From: Hoeflea sp. | Lineage (GTDB): Bacteria; Pseudomonadota; Alphaproteobacteria; Rhizobiales; Rhizobiaceae | Assembly (NCBI RefSeq): GCF_030682515.1 | Contig: NZ_JAUXOD010000122.1 | Coordinates: forward strand, 84,799 to 148,798 | Length of the DNA: 64,000 bases | Direction: 5' to 3' | Part shown: one piece after another, positions 33,504 through 41,117 of the stretch | Layout of the letters: every line of letters starts with the position of its first letter | How positions within the stretch are numbered: position 1 is the first letter of the stretch | The notes under the pieces: generated by a model | Database searches by the model: none | Told to the model about the DNA's origin: nothing | The model's input: the letters and a program-made list of their open reading frames with translations, nothing else | Program-made: the position numbers and the translations under genes

Positions 33504-34661
33504 ATGAATCCCTTCACGTTCAATACATCCAAGTCGATCCAGTTCGGCGCCGGTTCGCTCAACCGTATCGGCGAACTGGTCAGGGCGCAGATCGGCGATC
33601 GGGTGATGCTGGTCACCGACCCGGGCATGATGTCGACCGGTATTGTCGACCGGACCCTGAAGATCCTGTCCGACGCCGGCGTCCGCGTTGAATTGTTCAA
33701 GGATGTCGAGGCCGATCCTCCGGAAGCCGTGATCCTCAAGGCGACGGAGCAGGCGAAGGCGGCGGATATTGCCGGCGTCGTCGGTCTTGGCGGCGGTTCG
33801 TCGCTCGATGTGGCCAAGCTTGTCGCGTTGCTGGCGCTCGGCAGGGAGGAATTGAAGGACGTCTACGGCGTTGGAAGCGCCAAGGGCCCGCGGCTGCCCC
33901 TGATTCTGGTGCCGACGACCTCGGGGACAGGGTCGGAAGTGACCCCGATCTCGATCGTGACCACCGGCACAAACCAGAAGATGGGCGTGGTCACCCCTGT
34001 GATCCTGCCCGATGTCGCCCTGCTCGATCCTGAGCTTACCTACGGCCTGCCTGCGCATGTGACGGCGGCCACGGGCATCGACGCAATGGTTCACGCGATC
34101 GAGGCCTATGCCTCGGCGAGCGCCAACAACAATCCGGTCTCGCGCCTGCTCGCCACCCAGGCGCTCATCATGATGGGGCGCTCGATCCTCAAGGCGGTGC
34201 ACGAGGGCGCCGACGCCGAGGCGCGCTCGGACATGTTGCTCGGCTCGATGCTTGCCGGTCAGGCTTTCGCCAATTCGCCGGTGGCGGCCGTCCACGCGCT
34301 CGCCTATCCGCTGGGCGGGCACTTCCACATTCCGCATGGACTTTCCAACGCGCTGGTGTTGCCGCATGTGCTCAGGTTCAACGTGGTGACGTCGCCGCAA
34401 CCCTATGCGGAGCTTGCCCCTTACGCCTTTCCCGAACTTGCGGATCTTGAAGGGCAGGAGCGCGCGGCGGCGTTCTGCGACCGGCTCGCGGACCTTTCTC
34501 GCGACTGCGGCCTTCAACCCAATCTGCGGGCCATGGGCATCCCGGAGGATATCCTGCCCAGATTGGCTTCGGACGCGATGAACCAGACCCGGCTTCTGGT
34601 CAACAATCCGCGCCCGTTGGCCGAAGCGGACGCATTGGCGATCTATCGCGCCGCCTATTGA
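33504..34661 (+). CDS. Iron-containing (group III) alcohol dehydrogenase
   Basis: A 385-residue Fe-ADH. The NAD site is VVGLGGGSSLDVAK (about residue 92), and TTSGTGSEVTP is typical. The metal-binding region is GIDAMVHAIEAY and HGLSNALVLPHVL, giving the usual Asp/His/His ligands. Relatives include lactaldehyde reductase, maleylacetate reductase and 4-hydroxybutyrate dehydrogenase. Since an SSADH-type aldehyde dehydrogenase overlaps its 3' region, a hydroxy-acid to semialdehyde to diacid sequence is plausible. ATG 33504 is chosen because GGAG at 33494-33497 is 6 bases away; ATG 33501 is closer. Confidence 0.87.
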   Translation: MNPFTFNTSKSIQFGAGSLNRIGELVRAQIGDRVMLVTDPGMMSTGIVDRTLKILSDAGVRVELFKDVEADPPEAVILKATEQAKAADIAGVVGLGGGSSLDVAKLVALLALGREELKDVYGVGSAKGPRLPLILVPTTSGTGSEVTPISIVTTGTNQKMGVVTPVILPDVALLDPELTYGLPAHVTAATGIDAMVHAIEAYASASANNNPVSRLLATQALIMMGRSILKAVHEGADAEARSDMLLGSMLAGQAFANSPVAAVHALAYPLGGHFHIPHGLSNALVLPHVLRFNVVTSPQPYAELAPYAFPELADLEGQERAAAFCDRLADLSRDCGLQPNLRAMGIPEDILPRLASDAMNQTRLLVNNPRPLAEADALAIYRAAY

Positions 34662-34684
34662 CGGACACATTCAAAGGACCAGTC

Positions 34685-36136
34685 ATGACGCTTTCCCTCT
34701 CCGATCCGGCCTTGCTCGAAACCCGCGCCTTCCTCGGCGGCGAATGGACCAGCGGCTCAAGGACCTTCAAGGTCAACAATCCAGCCACCGGCGAGCTGGT
34801 TGCTGAAGTGGCCGACCTGACCGCCGAGGACACCCGGAAAGCGATTGACATCGCCTACGAGGCGCAGAAGGCATGGAGGGCGAAGGCCGCCAAGGAACGC
34901 TGCGCGATCCTGCTCAAGTGGAACGACCTCATGCTCGAGAACCAGGAGGATCTGGCGAAGATTCTGACGGCCGAGATGGGCAAGCCGCTGGCCGAAGCCA
35001 GGAGCGAAATCGCCTATGGGGCATCCTTTATCCAGTGGTTCGCCGAAGAGGGCCGCCGCGTCTATGGCGATGTCATTCCTGGCCATCAGGCCGACAAGCG
35101 GATCATTGTCATCAAACAGCCGGTCGGTGTCGTTGGCTCCATCACGCCGTGGAACTTCCCCAACGCTATGATCGCCCGCAAGGTCGCCCCGGCGCTCGCA
35201 TCGGGCTGCACCTTCGTCGGCCGGCCGGCCGAGAAAACCCCGCTTTCCGCCCTCGCCATGGCGGTGCTGGGCGAACGCGCCGGCATTCCCAAAGGGGGTA
35301 CTCTCTATCATCACCGGATCGGACGCAAGGGGATCGGCCAGGAGCTTTGCGGCAATCCGAAGGTTCACAAGCTCACTTTCACCGGTTCCACCGAAGTCGG
35401 CCGCATCCTGATGAAGCAGTGCGCCCATGACATCAAGAAACTGTCGCTCGAGCTCGGCGGCAACGCGCCGTTCCTCGTTTTCAACGACGCGGACCTCGAC
35501 AAGGCCGTCGAGGGAGCGATGATTGCCAAGTACCGCAATTCCGGCCAGACCTGCGTCTGCGCCAACCGCATCTATGCCCAGAGCGGGATCGCAGAGGTCT
35601 TTGCGGAGAAGCTTGCCGCGGCAACCTTGAAGCTCAAGGTCGGCAATGGCATGCAGGAAGGGGTGGTGATCGGACCGCTGATCGACGAGGCGGGACTGAA
35701 GAAGGTCGAGGACCACGTCGCCGACGCTGTCGGCAAGGGAGCCCGGGTGATGATCGGCGGCAAGCGGTCCGACCTCGGCGGCACCTTCTTCGAGCCAACG
35801 GTGCTGACGGGCGTGACCAGGGGAATGAAGGTGCTGTCGGAGGAAACCTTCGGGCCGGTGGCGCCGATCGTCGTCTTCGACACGATCGAGGAGGGCATCG
35901 ACCTTGCCAATGACACAGAATTCGGCCTCGCCGCCTATTTCTACGCCCGCGACATCTCCACGGTCTGGAAGCTTGCCGAGGAGATCGAAAGCGGCATGAT
36001 CGGCATCAATACGGGCCTTGTGTCAACGGCGGAGGCACCCTTTGGCGGTATAAAGTCCTCGGGTCTCGGCCGAGAGGGTTCGAAATATGGCATCGAGGAT
36101 TTCCTTGAGATCAAATATCTCTGCATGAGCGTCTGA
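34685..36136 (+). CDS. Succinate-semialdehyde-type aldehyde dehydrogenase with internal frame-shifted patch
   Basis: A 483-residue NAD(P)-dependent aldehyde dehydrogenase close to GabD. ITPWNFPNAM, FTGSTEVGR, catalytic Glu in LELGGNAPF and catalytic Cys in SGQTCVCANR are present. Two anomalies exist. The normally invariant KPAE reads RPAE (FVGRPAEKTP). Between 35294 and 35332 the frame reads GGTLYHHRIGRKG where relatives have a GVLSIITGSDARG-like stretch; that stretch appears if one G is dropped from the run at 35294-35298 and one added at 35329-35332. The overall frame is intact, so this is a compensated double frameshift (or two sequencing errors). Activity may be altered. The start ATG 34685 has AAAGGA upstream. 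Confidence 0.85.
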   Translation: MTLSLSDPALLETRAFLGGEWTSGSRTFKVNNPATGELVAEVADLTAEDTRKAIDIAYEAQKAWRAKAAKERCAILLKWNDLMLENQEDLAKILTAEMGKPLAEARSEIAYGASFIQWFAEEGRRVYGDVIPGHQADKRIIVIKQPVGVVGSITPWNFPNAMIARKVAPALASGCTFVGRPAEKTPLSALAMAVLGERAGIPKGGTLYHHRIGRKGIGQELCGNPKVHKLTFTGSTEVGRILMKQCAHDIKKLSLELGGNAPFLVFNDADLDKAVEGAMIAKYRNSGQTCVCANRIYAQSGIAEVFAEKLAAATLKLKVGNGMQEGVVIGPLIDEAGLKKVEDHVADAVGKGARVMIGGKRSDLGGTFFEPTVLTGVTRGMKVLSEETFGPVAPIVVFDTIEEGIDLANDTEFGLAAYFYARDISTVWKLAEEIESGMIGINTGLVSTAEAPFGGIKSSGLGREGSKYGIEDFLEIKYLCMSV

Positions 36137-36430
36137 TGACCAAAGGCTGCCCGAAGCACCCCGTCGCCAACAACCAACCGTGACTGCAGGAAAAGGGAAC
36201 GCCAGGTTTTTCAAGTCTGTTCTTTTGCCAGATACGCAGTCCGGCTTCTTTTGGTGGATACCAAGCCCAGCCATTGGCAACCCGGATTTCGCCGGGTGTT
36301 TCCGGGGACACGTGCGCTTCTGTGCGGCTGAAAAGCCGGACTACACCGATGGAGACGAAGGCCGGGTTACCTTTCATCAACGCAGTAAATTGTGCATTGC
36401 ACAATTTCGCTATTTGCGCACAATGTCGTC
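36137..36430. promoter_or_regulatory. Intergenic region with palindrome before nasT
   Basis: A 294-base gap. At 36387-36407 is a 21-base palindrome: AAATTGTGC, ATT, GCACAATTT. Its TTGCACAAT half also occurs upstream of nrtA at 38319. The centre lies 34 bases before the nasT start, so it could be an NtrC or repressor site controlling nasTS. The remaining bases show nothing recognisable. Confidence 0.45.
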
Positions 36431-37030
36431 ATGACCGAACGGCTACCGTCTGTGCTTATTATCGATGAAAACACCTCCCGCGCTTCGATCATCGAAGCTG
36501 GGCTGTCGGCGGCCGGGCACACCCGGGTCACAGTCATCAATGAAATGCACGGAATCGCCGCAAAGATCGCACGTCACGAACCGGATGTGATCGTCATCGA
36601 TCTGGAAAACCCCAACCGCGACATGCTCGAGAGCATCTTCCAGCTCTCGCGCGCGGTGAAACGGCCAATCGCCATGTTCGTGGATCGGTCCGACACGGAA
36701 GCGATGCAGTCGGCGATCGATGCCGGGGTGTCGGCCTATGTCGTTGACGGTCTGCGGCAGGAGCGGGTCAAGAGCATTCTCGATATGGCGATCAGCCGGT
36801 TCAACGCATTTTCGAGGCTTGAACGCGAACTCGAGGAAGCCCGCGGGGCGCTGGAGGAGCGCAAGGTCATCGATCAGGCCAAGGGTCTGATCATGAAGTC
36901 GCGCGGCGTGGATGAAGCCACGGCCTACAAGCTGTTGCGCAAGGCGGCGATGAACGGCAACCGGAAAATAGTCGATGTGGCCGAAAGCCTCGTGATGTCG
37001 GCGCGGTTGCTTGGCGATGAGGGCAAGTAG
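36431..37030 (+). CDS. nasT: Nitrate-responsive ANTAR antiterminator NasT
   Basis: A 199-residue response-regulator-like protein with a C-terminal RNA-binding ANTAR domain. Residues 1-120 are a receiver-like domain (VLIIDENTSRASII, VIVIDLENPNRD). The ANTAR domain spans about 130-190 (ALEERKVIDQAKGLIM... AYKLLRKAAM). In Azotobacter and Paracoccus, NasT binds a leader RNA to prevent termination and is held inactive by NasS without nitrate. The nrtA leader at 38460-38549 has the expected target. ATG 36431 is used; the longer frame begins in the palindrome. nasS follows immediately. Confidence 0.93.
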   Translation: MTERLPSVLIIDENTSRASIIEAGLSAAGHTRVTVINEMHGIAAKIARHEPDVIVIDLENPNRDMLESIFQLSRAVKRPIAMFVDRSDTEAMQSAIDAGVSAYVVDGLRQERVKSILDMAISRFNAFSRLERELEEARGALEERKVIDQAKGLIMKSRGVDEATAYKLLRKAAMNGNRKIVDVAESLVMSARLLGDEGK

Positions 37031-38260
37031 ATGATGACAGAGCTCAGCGCCGGATTTCTTCCGCTGACCGACAGCGCGATCCTGATCGCCGCAAAGGAAC
37101 GCGGATTTGCGAGCGACGAAGGCATTGCGCTCAATCTCGTCCGGGAGACGTCCTGGGCCAATGTCCGCGACAAGCTGGCCGTCGGCCAGTTCGAGATCGC
37201 CCACGCGCTCGCGCCGATGCCGATTGCCGCCAATCTCGGATTGACGCCGTTCGACACGCGCCTGATCGCGCCCATGGCGCTGGGCCTTGGCGGCAATGCA
37301 ATTACCGTCAGCAACCGTCTGCTGGCAGATATGCGGCAGCAGCAGCCTTTCACGATGTTGAACGCCAGGGAAGCGGGAGCGGCGCTCGCCCGGCTTGTCA
37401 AGGCTGGCCTGACCGAGGGTCGCAAGCGGCTGCAGTTTGGCGTTGTGCATCCATTCTCGGGGCATAATTTCGAGCTGCGCTACTGGCTCAGCGCCTCCGG
37501 CATCCTGCCCGAGAGCGATATCGAAATCGTCATCCTGCCGCCGCCGCTGATGGCGGATGCGCTGGCCGCGGGGCAGATCGATGGCTATTGCGTTGGTGAA
37601 CCCTGGAACTCGGTCGGCGTCACCAGAGGCGCAGGCCAGATCATTGCCACCAAATCCTCGATCTGGGCCTCGAGCCCGGAAAAGGTTCTGGCCGTGCGCG
37701 AGGATTGGGCGGAGGAGAACGCCGCCACGCTTCACGCCTTGTTGCGCGCGCTCTACCGGTCGGCTGAATGGTGCGGCCAGGCTGAAAACCATGCCGCACT
37801 CGCCGATATGCTGGCTTCGCATCATTATCTGGCGCAACCCGCAGGCGTGATCCTTCCCGCGCTTGATGGATCGATACTTGGCCTGTCAGACATTGGCGAG
37901 CCAGGCTCGGCGGCAAGGCCGGATTTCTTCCAGCCGCACAGCCGGGCCGCAACGTTCCCCTGGCAAAGCCATGCGCTGTGGTTCTACTCGCAGATGGTCC
38001 GCTGGGGCTATGTCGAGCACACCTCAGACCATGCCCGCATCGCGCGCCAGACGTTCCGGCCCGATATCTATCGAAGCGTTCTCGCGGCGATCGACGTGCC
38101 GGTGCCCTCCGCCAATTCCAAGGTGGAAGGCGCCCTCAGCCGCACCATCGCGGTGGGCGCATCCTCCCGGGCACTCTATCTCGGCCCGGACGGCTTTTTC
38201 GACGGCGCAATCTTCGATCCGGACAGGCTCGATGCCTATATCGAAAGCCAGAAGCCCTGA
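37031..38260 (+). CDS. nasS: Cytoplasmic nitrate sensor NasS
   Basis: A 409-residue homologue of the nitrate-binding protein NrtA without a signal peptide (it begins MMTELSAGFLPLTDSAILIAAK), as expected for the cytoplasmic sensor NasS. Shared NrtA-family segments include FSGHNFELRYWLS, GYCVGEPWNS and FYSQMVRWGY. NasS binds NasT when nitrate/nitrite is absent and releases it when the ligand is bound. The gene abuts the nasT stop, with GAGGG 7 bases before the ATG. The order nasT-nasS equals that of Paracoccus denitrificans. Confidence 0.92.
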   Translation: MMTELSAGFLPLTDSAILIAAKERGFASDEGIALNLVRETSWANVRDKLAVGQFEIAHALAPMPIAANLGLTPFDTRLIAPMALGLGGNAITVSNRLLADMRQQQPFTMLNAREAGAALARLVKAGLTEGRKRLQFGVVHPFSGHNFELRYWLSASGILPESDIEIVILPPPLMADALAAGQIDGYCVGEPWNSVGVTRGAGQIIATKSSIWASSPEKVLAVREDWAEENAATLHALLRALYRSAEWCGQAENHAALADMLASHHYLAQPAGVILPALDGSILGLSDIGEPGSAARPDFFQPHSRAATFPWQSHALWFYSQMVRWGYVEHTSDHARIARQTFRPDIYRSVLAAIDVPVPSANSKVEGALSRTIAVGASSRALYLGPDGFFDGAIFDPDRLDAYIESQKP

Positions 38261-38317
38261 GGGACTTGGTCGACATCGCTGCGGACTGAATAATATTTAG
38301 ACGCCAGTCGTTGTTGC

Positions 38318-38343
38318 TTTGCACAATCGCTGCGCAGTGCAAA
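38318..38343. promoter_or_regulatory. NtrC-like upstream activator site before nrtA
   Basis: TTTGCAC (38318-38324) and GTGCAAA (38337-38343) are inverted arms. Within it, TGCACAATCGCTGCGCA (38320-38336) has the 17-base length of an NtrC site, TGCAC...GGTGCA, with two mismatches in the right arm. It lies about 70 bases upstream of the sigma-54 element. Confidence 0.5.
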
Positions 38344-38412
38344 ATCGGCCGGATCAGGTGAGCCGGTCCAGATGTCCTTCAAACCAAACGACAATTTCCT
38401 CAGAATTCAAAC

Positions 38413-38428
38413 TGGCATGCCGCTTGCT
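38413..38428 (+). promoter_or_regulatory. Sigma-54 promoter of the nrt-nir-nas operon
   Basis: TGGCATGCCGCTTGCT matches the sigma-54 consensus TGGCAYRN4TTGCW at every defined position, with the GG and GC at the right spacing. Transcription would start near 38440, just before the antitermination leader. Confidence 0.8.
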
Positions 38429-38459
38429 TCATTCAGTTCAGCTTTCCAAGGCTGACATC

Positions 38460-38549
38460 CGGATCCAATGACGGGTCCGATACAGGCAACGCCGCCAAAC
38501 CGAAGTCTCCCGCATCCTTTCGCGGGGCTTCCGGTTTGGCGGCTTTTTT
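38460..38549 (+). promoter_or_regulatory. NasT (ANTAR) antitermination leader: two hexaloop hairpins overlapping a terminator
   Basis: Hairpin P1: CGGATCC (38460-38466), loop AATGAC, GGGTCCG (38473-38479). Hairpin P2: GGC (38485-38487), loop AACGCC, GCC (38494-38496). Both six-base loops have A at position 1 and G at position 4, the signature of ANTAR targets. P2 shares bases with the 5' arm of a strong terminator (GCCGCCAAACCG from 38491, with CGGTTTGGCGGC ending at 38543, then six T). NasT binding to P1-P2 should block the terminator and let the operon be transcribed. Confidence 0.88.
38491..38549 (+). terminator. Conditional leader terminator of the nitrate operon
   Basis: GCCGCCAAACCG is complementary to CGGTTTGGCGGC (12 pairs, with AAG/CTT adding pairs beyond one mismatch), followed by six T at 38544-38549. 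It sits inside the untranslated leader 35 bases before nrtA, so it acts as an attenuator, not an operon end. Confidence 0.9.
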
Positions 38550-38583
38550 ATTGCGGTCGAGGCACCGCCAAAGGAGACAGCGA

Positions 38584-39963
38584 ATGACCATGACGTTCAA
38601 ACGGCGTACCGCTCTCGCAATCGGCGCACTGGCCCTGGCTTCGGCCACCATGCTGACGCCCGCCCGTGCCGAAATGCTCGATGTCGAAAAGGACGAGCTG
38701 AAACTGGGCTTCATCAAGCTGACCGACATGGCGCCGCTGGCGATCGCCTACGAGAAGGGCTATTTCGAAGACGAAGGCCTTTTCGTCACGCTCGAGCCGC
38801 AGGCCAACTGGAAGGTGCTTCTCGACCGGGTGATTACCGGTGAACTGGACGGCGCCCACATGCTCGCCGGCCAGCCGCTCGCCGCTACCATCGGCTTTGG
38901 CACCAAGGCGCACATCGTCACCCCGTTCTCGATGGATCTCAATGGCAACGGCATCACCGTGTCCAACGAAGTCTGGGACCTGATGAAGCCGCATCTGGAA
39001 AACGGCCCTGACGGCAAGCCGGTGCACCCGATCAAGGCTGACGTCCTGAAGAAGGTGATCGAAAAGTTCAAGGCCGAGGGCCGGCCGTTCAACATGGGCA
39101 TGGTGTTCCCGGTCTCCACCCATAATTATGAGCTGCGCTACTGGCTCGCGTCCGGCGGCATTCACCCGGGCTTCTATTCGGCGTCCGATGTGTCGGGCCA
39201 GATCGGCGCGGATGCGCTGCTCTCCGTCACCCCGCCGCCGCAGATGCCGGCAACGCTCGAAGCCGGCACGATCGACGGCTACAGCGTTGGCGAGCCGTGG
39301 AACCAGGCGGCCGTGTTCAAGGGCATCGGCGTGCCGGTGATTACCGACTACGAGATCTGGAAGAACAATCCGGAAAAGGTCTTCGGCCTGACCAGGGAAT
39401 TCACCGAACAGAATCCCAACACCACTTTGGCGCTGACCAAGGCGCTGATCCGGGCGGCAAAATGGCTGGATGAAAACGACAACGCCAACCGCGAGGAAGC
39501 CGTCGAGATCCTCGCGCGCGCCGAATATGTCGGCGCCGACGCCGAAGTCATCGCCAATTCGATGACCGGAACCTTCGAATACGAGAAGGGCGACAAGCGC
39601 GATGTGCCGGACTTCAACGTGTTTTACCGGTATTACGCCACCTATCCCTATTATTCCGACGCGGTCTGGTATCTCTCGCAGATGCGCCGCTGGGGACAGA
39701 TCTCAGAGGCAAGGTCCGATGAATGGTTCGATGAAACCGCCAGATCGGTCTACCTGCCGGAGATTTATCTCAAGGCGGCGAAAATGCTGGTCGAGGAAGG
39801 CCACGTCGACGAGGCGGACTTCCCCTGGGAGTCCGACGGCTATCGGGCCCCCACGCCTGCCGCCGATATCATCGACGGCATCGTCTATGACGGCAGGAAG
39901 CCAAACGACTATCTGAACACTCTCGAAATCGGTCTCAAGGGCGATGAGGTCGCCGGCGGCTGA
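38584..39963 (+). CDS. nrtA: Nitrate ABC transporter substrate-binding protein
   Basis: A 459-residue NrtA/CmpA-family nitrate-binding protein. The N terminus [18 protein letters not shown] is a signal peptide, with a twin-arginine-like KRR and possible cleavage after ARA. Conserved segments are [33 protein letters not shown] and [13 protein letters not shown]. Overall it is about 200 residues longer than simple SsuA-type proteins, as usual for NrtA. AAAGGAG at 38571-38577 supports ATG 38584. It is the first gene of the operon after the leader. Confidence 0.92.
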   Translation: MTMTFKRRTALAIGALALASATMLTPARAEMLDVEKDELKLGFIKLTDMAPLAIAYEKGYFEDEGLFVTLEPQANWKVLLDRVITGELDGAHMLAGQPLAATIGFGTKAHIVTPFSMDLNGNGITVSNEVWDLMKPHLENGPDGKPVHPIKADVLKKVIEKFKAEGRPFNMGMVFPVSTHNYELRYWLASGGIHPGFYSASDVSGQIGADALLSVTPPPQMPATLEAGTIDGYSVGEPWNQAAVFKGIGVPVITDYEIWKNNPEKVFGLTREFTEQNPNTTLALTKALIRAAKWLDENDNANREEAVEILARAEYVGADAEVIANSMTGTFEYEKGDKRDVPDFNVFYRYYATYPYYSDAVWYLSQMRRWGQISEARSDEWFDETARSVYLPEIYLKAAKMLVEEGHVDEADFPWESDGYRAPTPAADIIDGIVYDGRKPNDYLNTLEIGLKGDEVAGG

Positions 39964-39982
39964 GTCATTGCCGGACCCTTAC

Positions 39983-40004
39983 GGGGCACCGCTAGCGGTG
40001 CTCC
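39983..40004 (+). repeat. mRNA hairpin between nrtA and nrtB
   Basis: GCACCGCTAGCGGTGC (39986-40001) is a perfect palindrome, extended by GGG/TCC (one G-T pair). There is no T-run. It probably stabilises the nrtA message so that more binding protein is made. Confidence 0.55.
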
Positions 40005-40040
40005 GCTTCCGATCCTGTTTTCTGCAAAGGATATGAAACG

Positions 40041-41108
40041 ATGGCCAACGCCACCGATACCGCCTCATTCCATCTGACCGAACGCGAAAAAATCTTCTCC
40101 GCCATCACCAGGGCCAGCGGCTGGCTGGATGCGCTGGGCTTCTCCTGGCTGGTCCCGATCCTGCGGATGCTGGCTGGCGACAGCCCGCGCACGCAGCTCA
40201 GTGAACTCAGGCGGGTGCTGCTGATTCCGCTGCTGGGCATCCTCGCATTCCTGCTTGCCTGGGGCGTGCTCGCACCGAAGGTGGAAACGTCCCTCGGCGC
40301 GGTCCCCGGACCGGTCGAAGTCTGGGAACAGGCAGGCAATCTTTGGACAGACCATGTGCGCGAGAGGGAAAAGGCAGGCGCCTTTTATGACCGCCAGAAC
40401 CAGCGCAACGAAACGCTGGTGGCCGACGGCAAACAGCCGCAATACCGCACCTACACCGGCAAGCCGACCTATCTGGACCAGATCATCACCTCGTTGTTCA
40501 CCGTCGGGCTTGGCTTCGGCATCGCCACGCTGATTGCCATTCCGCTCGGCATCGCCTCGGGCCTGTCGAGGACCTTCAACGGCGCCATCAATCCGCTGAT
40601 CCAGATCTTCAAGCCGGTGTCGCCGCTCGCCTGGCTGCCGATTGTCACCATGATCATCTCGGCGACCTACGCCACGCCCTATGACTGGATGCCGAAATCG
40701 CTGCTGATCTCGGCGGTCACGGTCACGCTCTGCTCGATGTGGCCGACTTTGATCAACACTGCGCTTGGCGTGGCCTCGGTCGACAAGGATCTGATGAATG
40801 TCAGCCGCGTCCTGCAGTTGCCGACGTCGAGAACCATCACGCAGGTGGTGCTGCCGTCCTCGCTGCCGCTGATCTTCACCGGTCTGCGGCTGTCGCTCGG
40901 CGTGGGCTGGATGGTGCTGATCGCCGCCGAGATGCTGGCGCAGAACCCCGGTCTCGGGAAATTCGTCTGGGATGAATTCCAGAACGGCTCGTCGCAGTCG
41001 CTCGCCAAGATCATGGTCGCGGTGCTCACCATCGGCCTTATCGGTTTCATGCTCGACAGGCTGATGTTCGCGCTGCAGCGCGCCTTCACCTTTTCGGCCA
41101 ACAGGTAG
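40041..41108 (+). CDS. nrtB: Nitrate ABC transporter permease
   Basis: A 355-residue permease of the NrtB/SsuC family. The N-terminal 60 residues are soluble, one membrane segment follows near residue 75, and the binding-protein-dependent permease core runs from about residue 155 to 345. The EAA-like motif is EMLAQNPGLGKFVWDEFQ. It is followed after 9 bases by the double ATPase. GCAAAGGA before ATG 40041 is a good ribosome-binding site. Confidence 0.92.
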   Translation: MANATDTASFHLTEREKIFSAITRASGWLDALGFSWLVPILRMLAGDSPRTQLSELRRVLLIPLLGILAFLLAWGVLAPKVETSLGAVPGPVEVWEQAGNLWTDHVREREKAGAFYDRQNQRNETLVADGKQPQYRTYTGKPTYLDQIITSLFTVGLGFGIATLIAIPLGIASGLSRTFNGAINPLIQIFKPVSPLAWLPIVTMIISATYATPYDWMPKSLLISAVTVTLCSMWPTLINTALGVASVDKDLMNVSRVLQLPTSRTITQVVLPSSLPLIFTGLRLSLGVGWMVLIAAEMLAQNPGLGKFVWDEFQNGSSQSLAKIMVAVLTIGLIGFMLDRLMFALQRAFTFSANR

Positions 41109-41117
41109 GAGGACGGG

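Noticed and set aside
36111..36404. A 97-codon minus-strand frame before nasT
   Set aside because: No ribosome-binding site or family motif was recognised, and it overlaps the palindrome in the nasT promoter and the end of the aldehyde dehydrogenase gene.
39983..40004. The hairpin between nrtA and nrtB considered as an operon terminator
   Set aside because: No T-run follows, and nrtB with its own ribosome-binding site continues the same functional operon.
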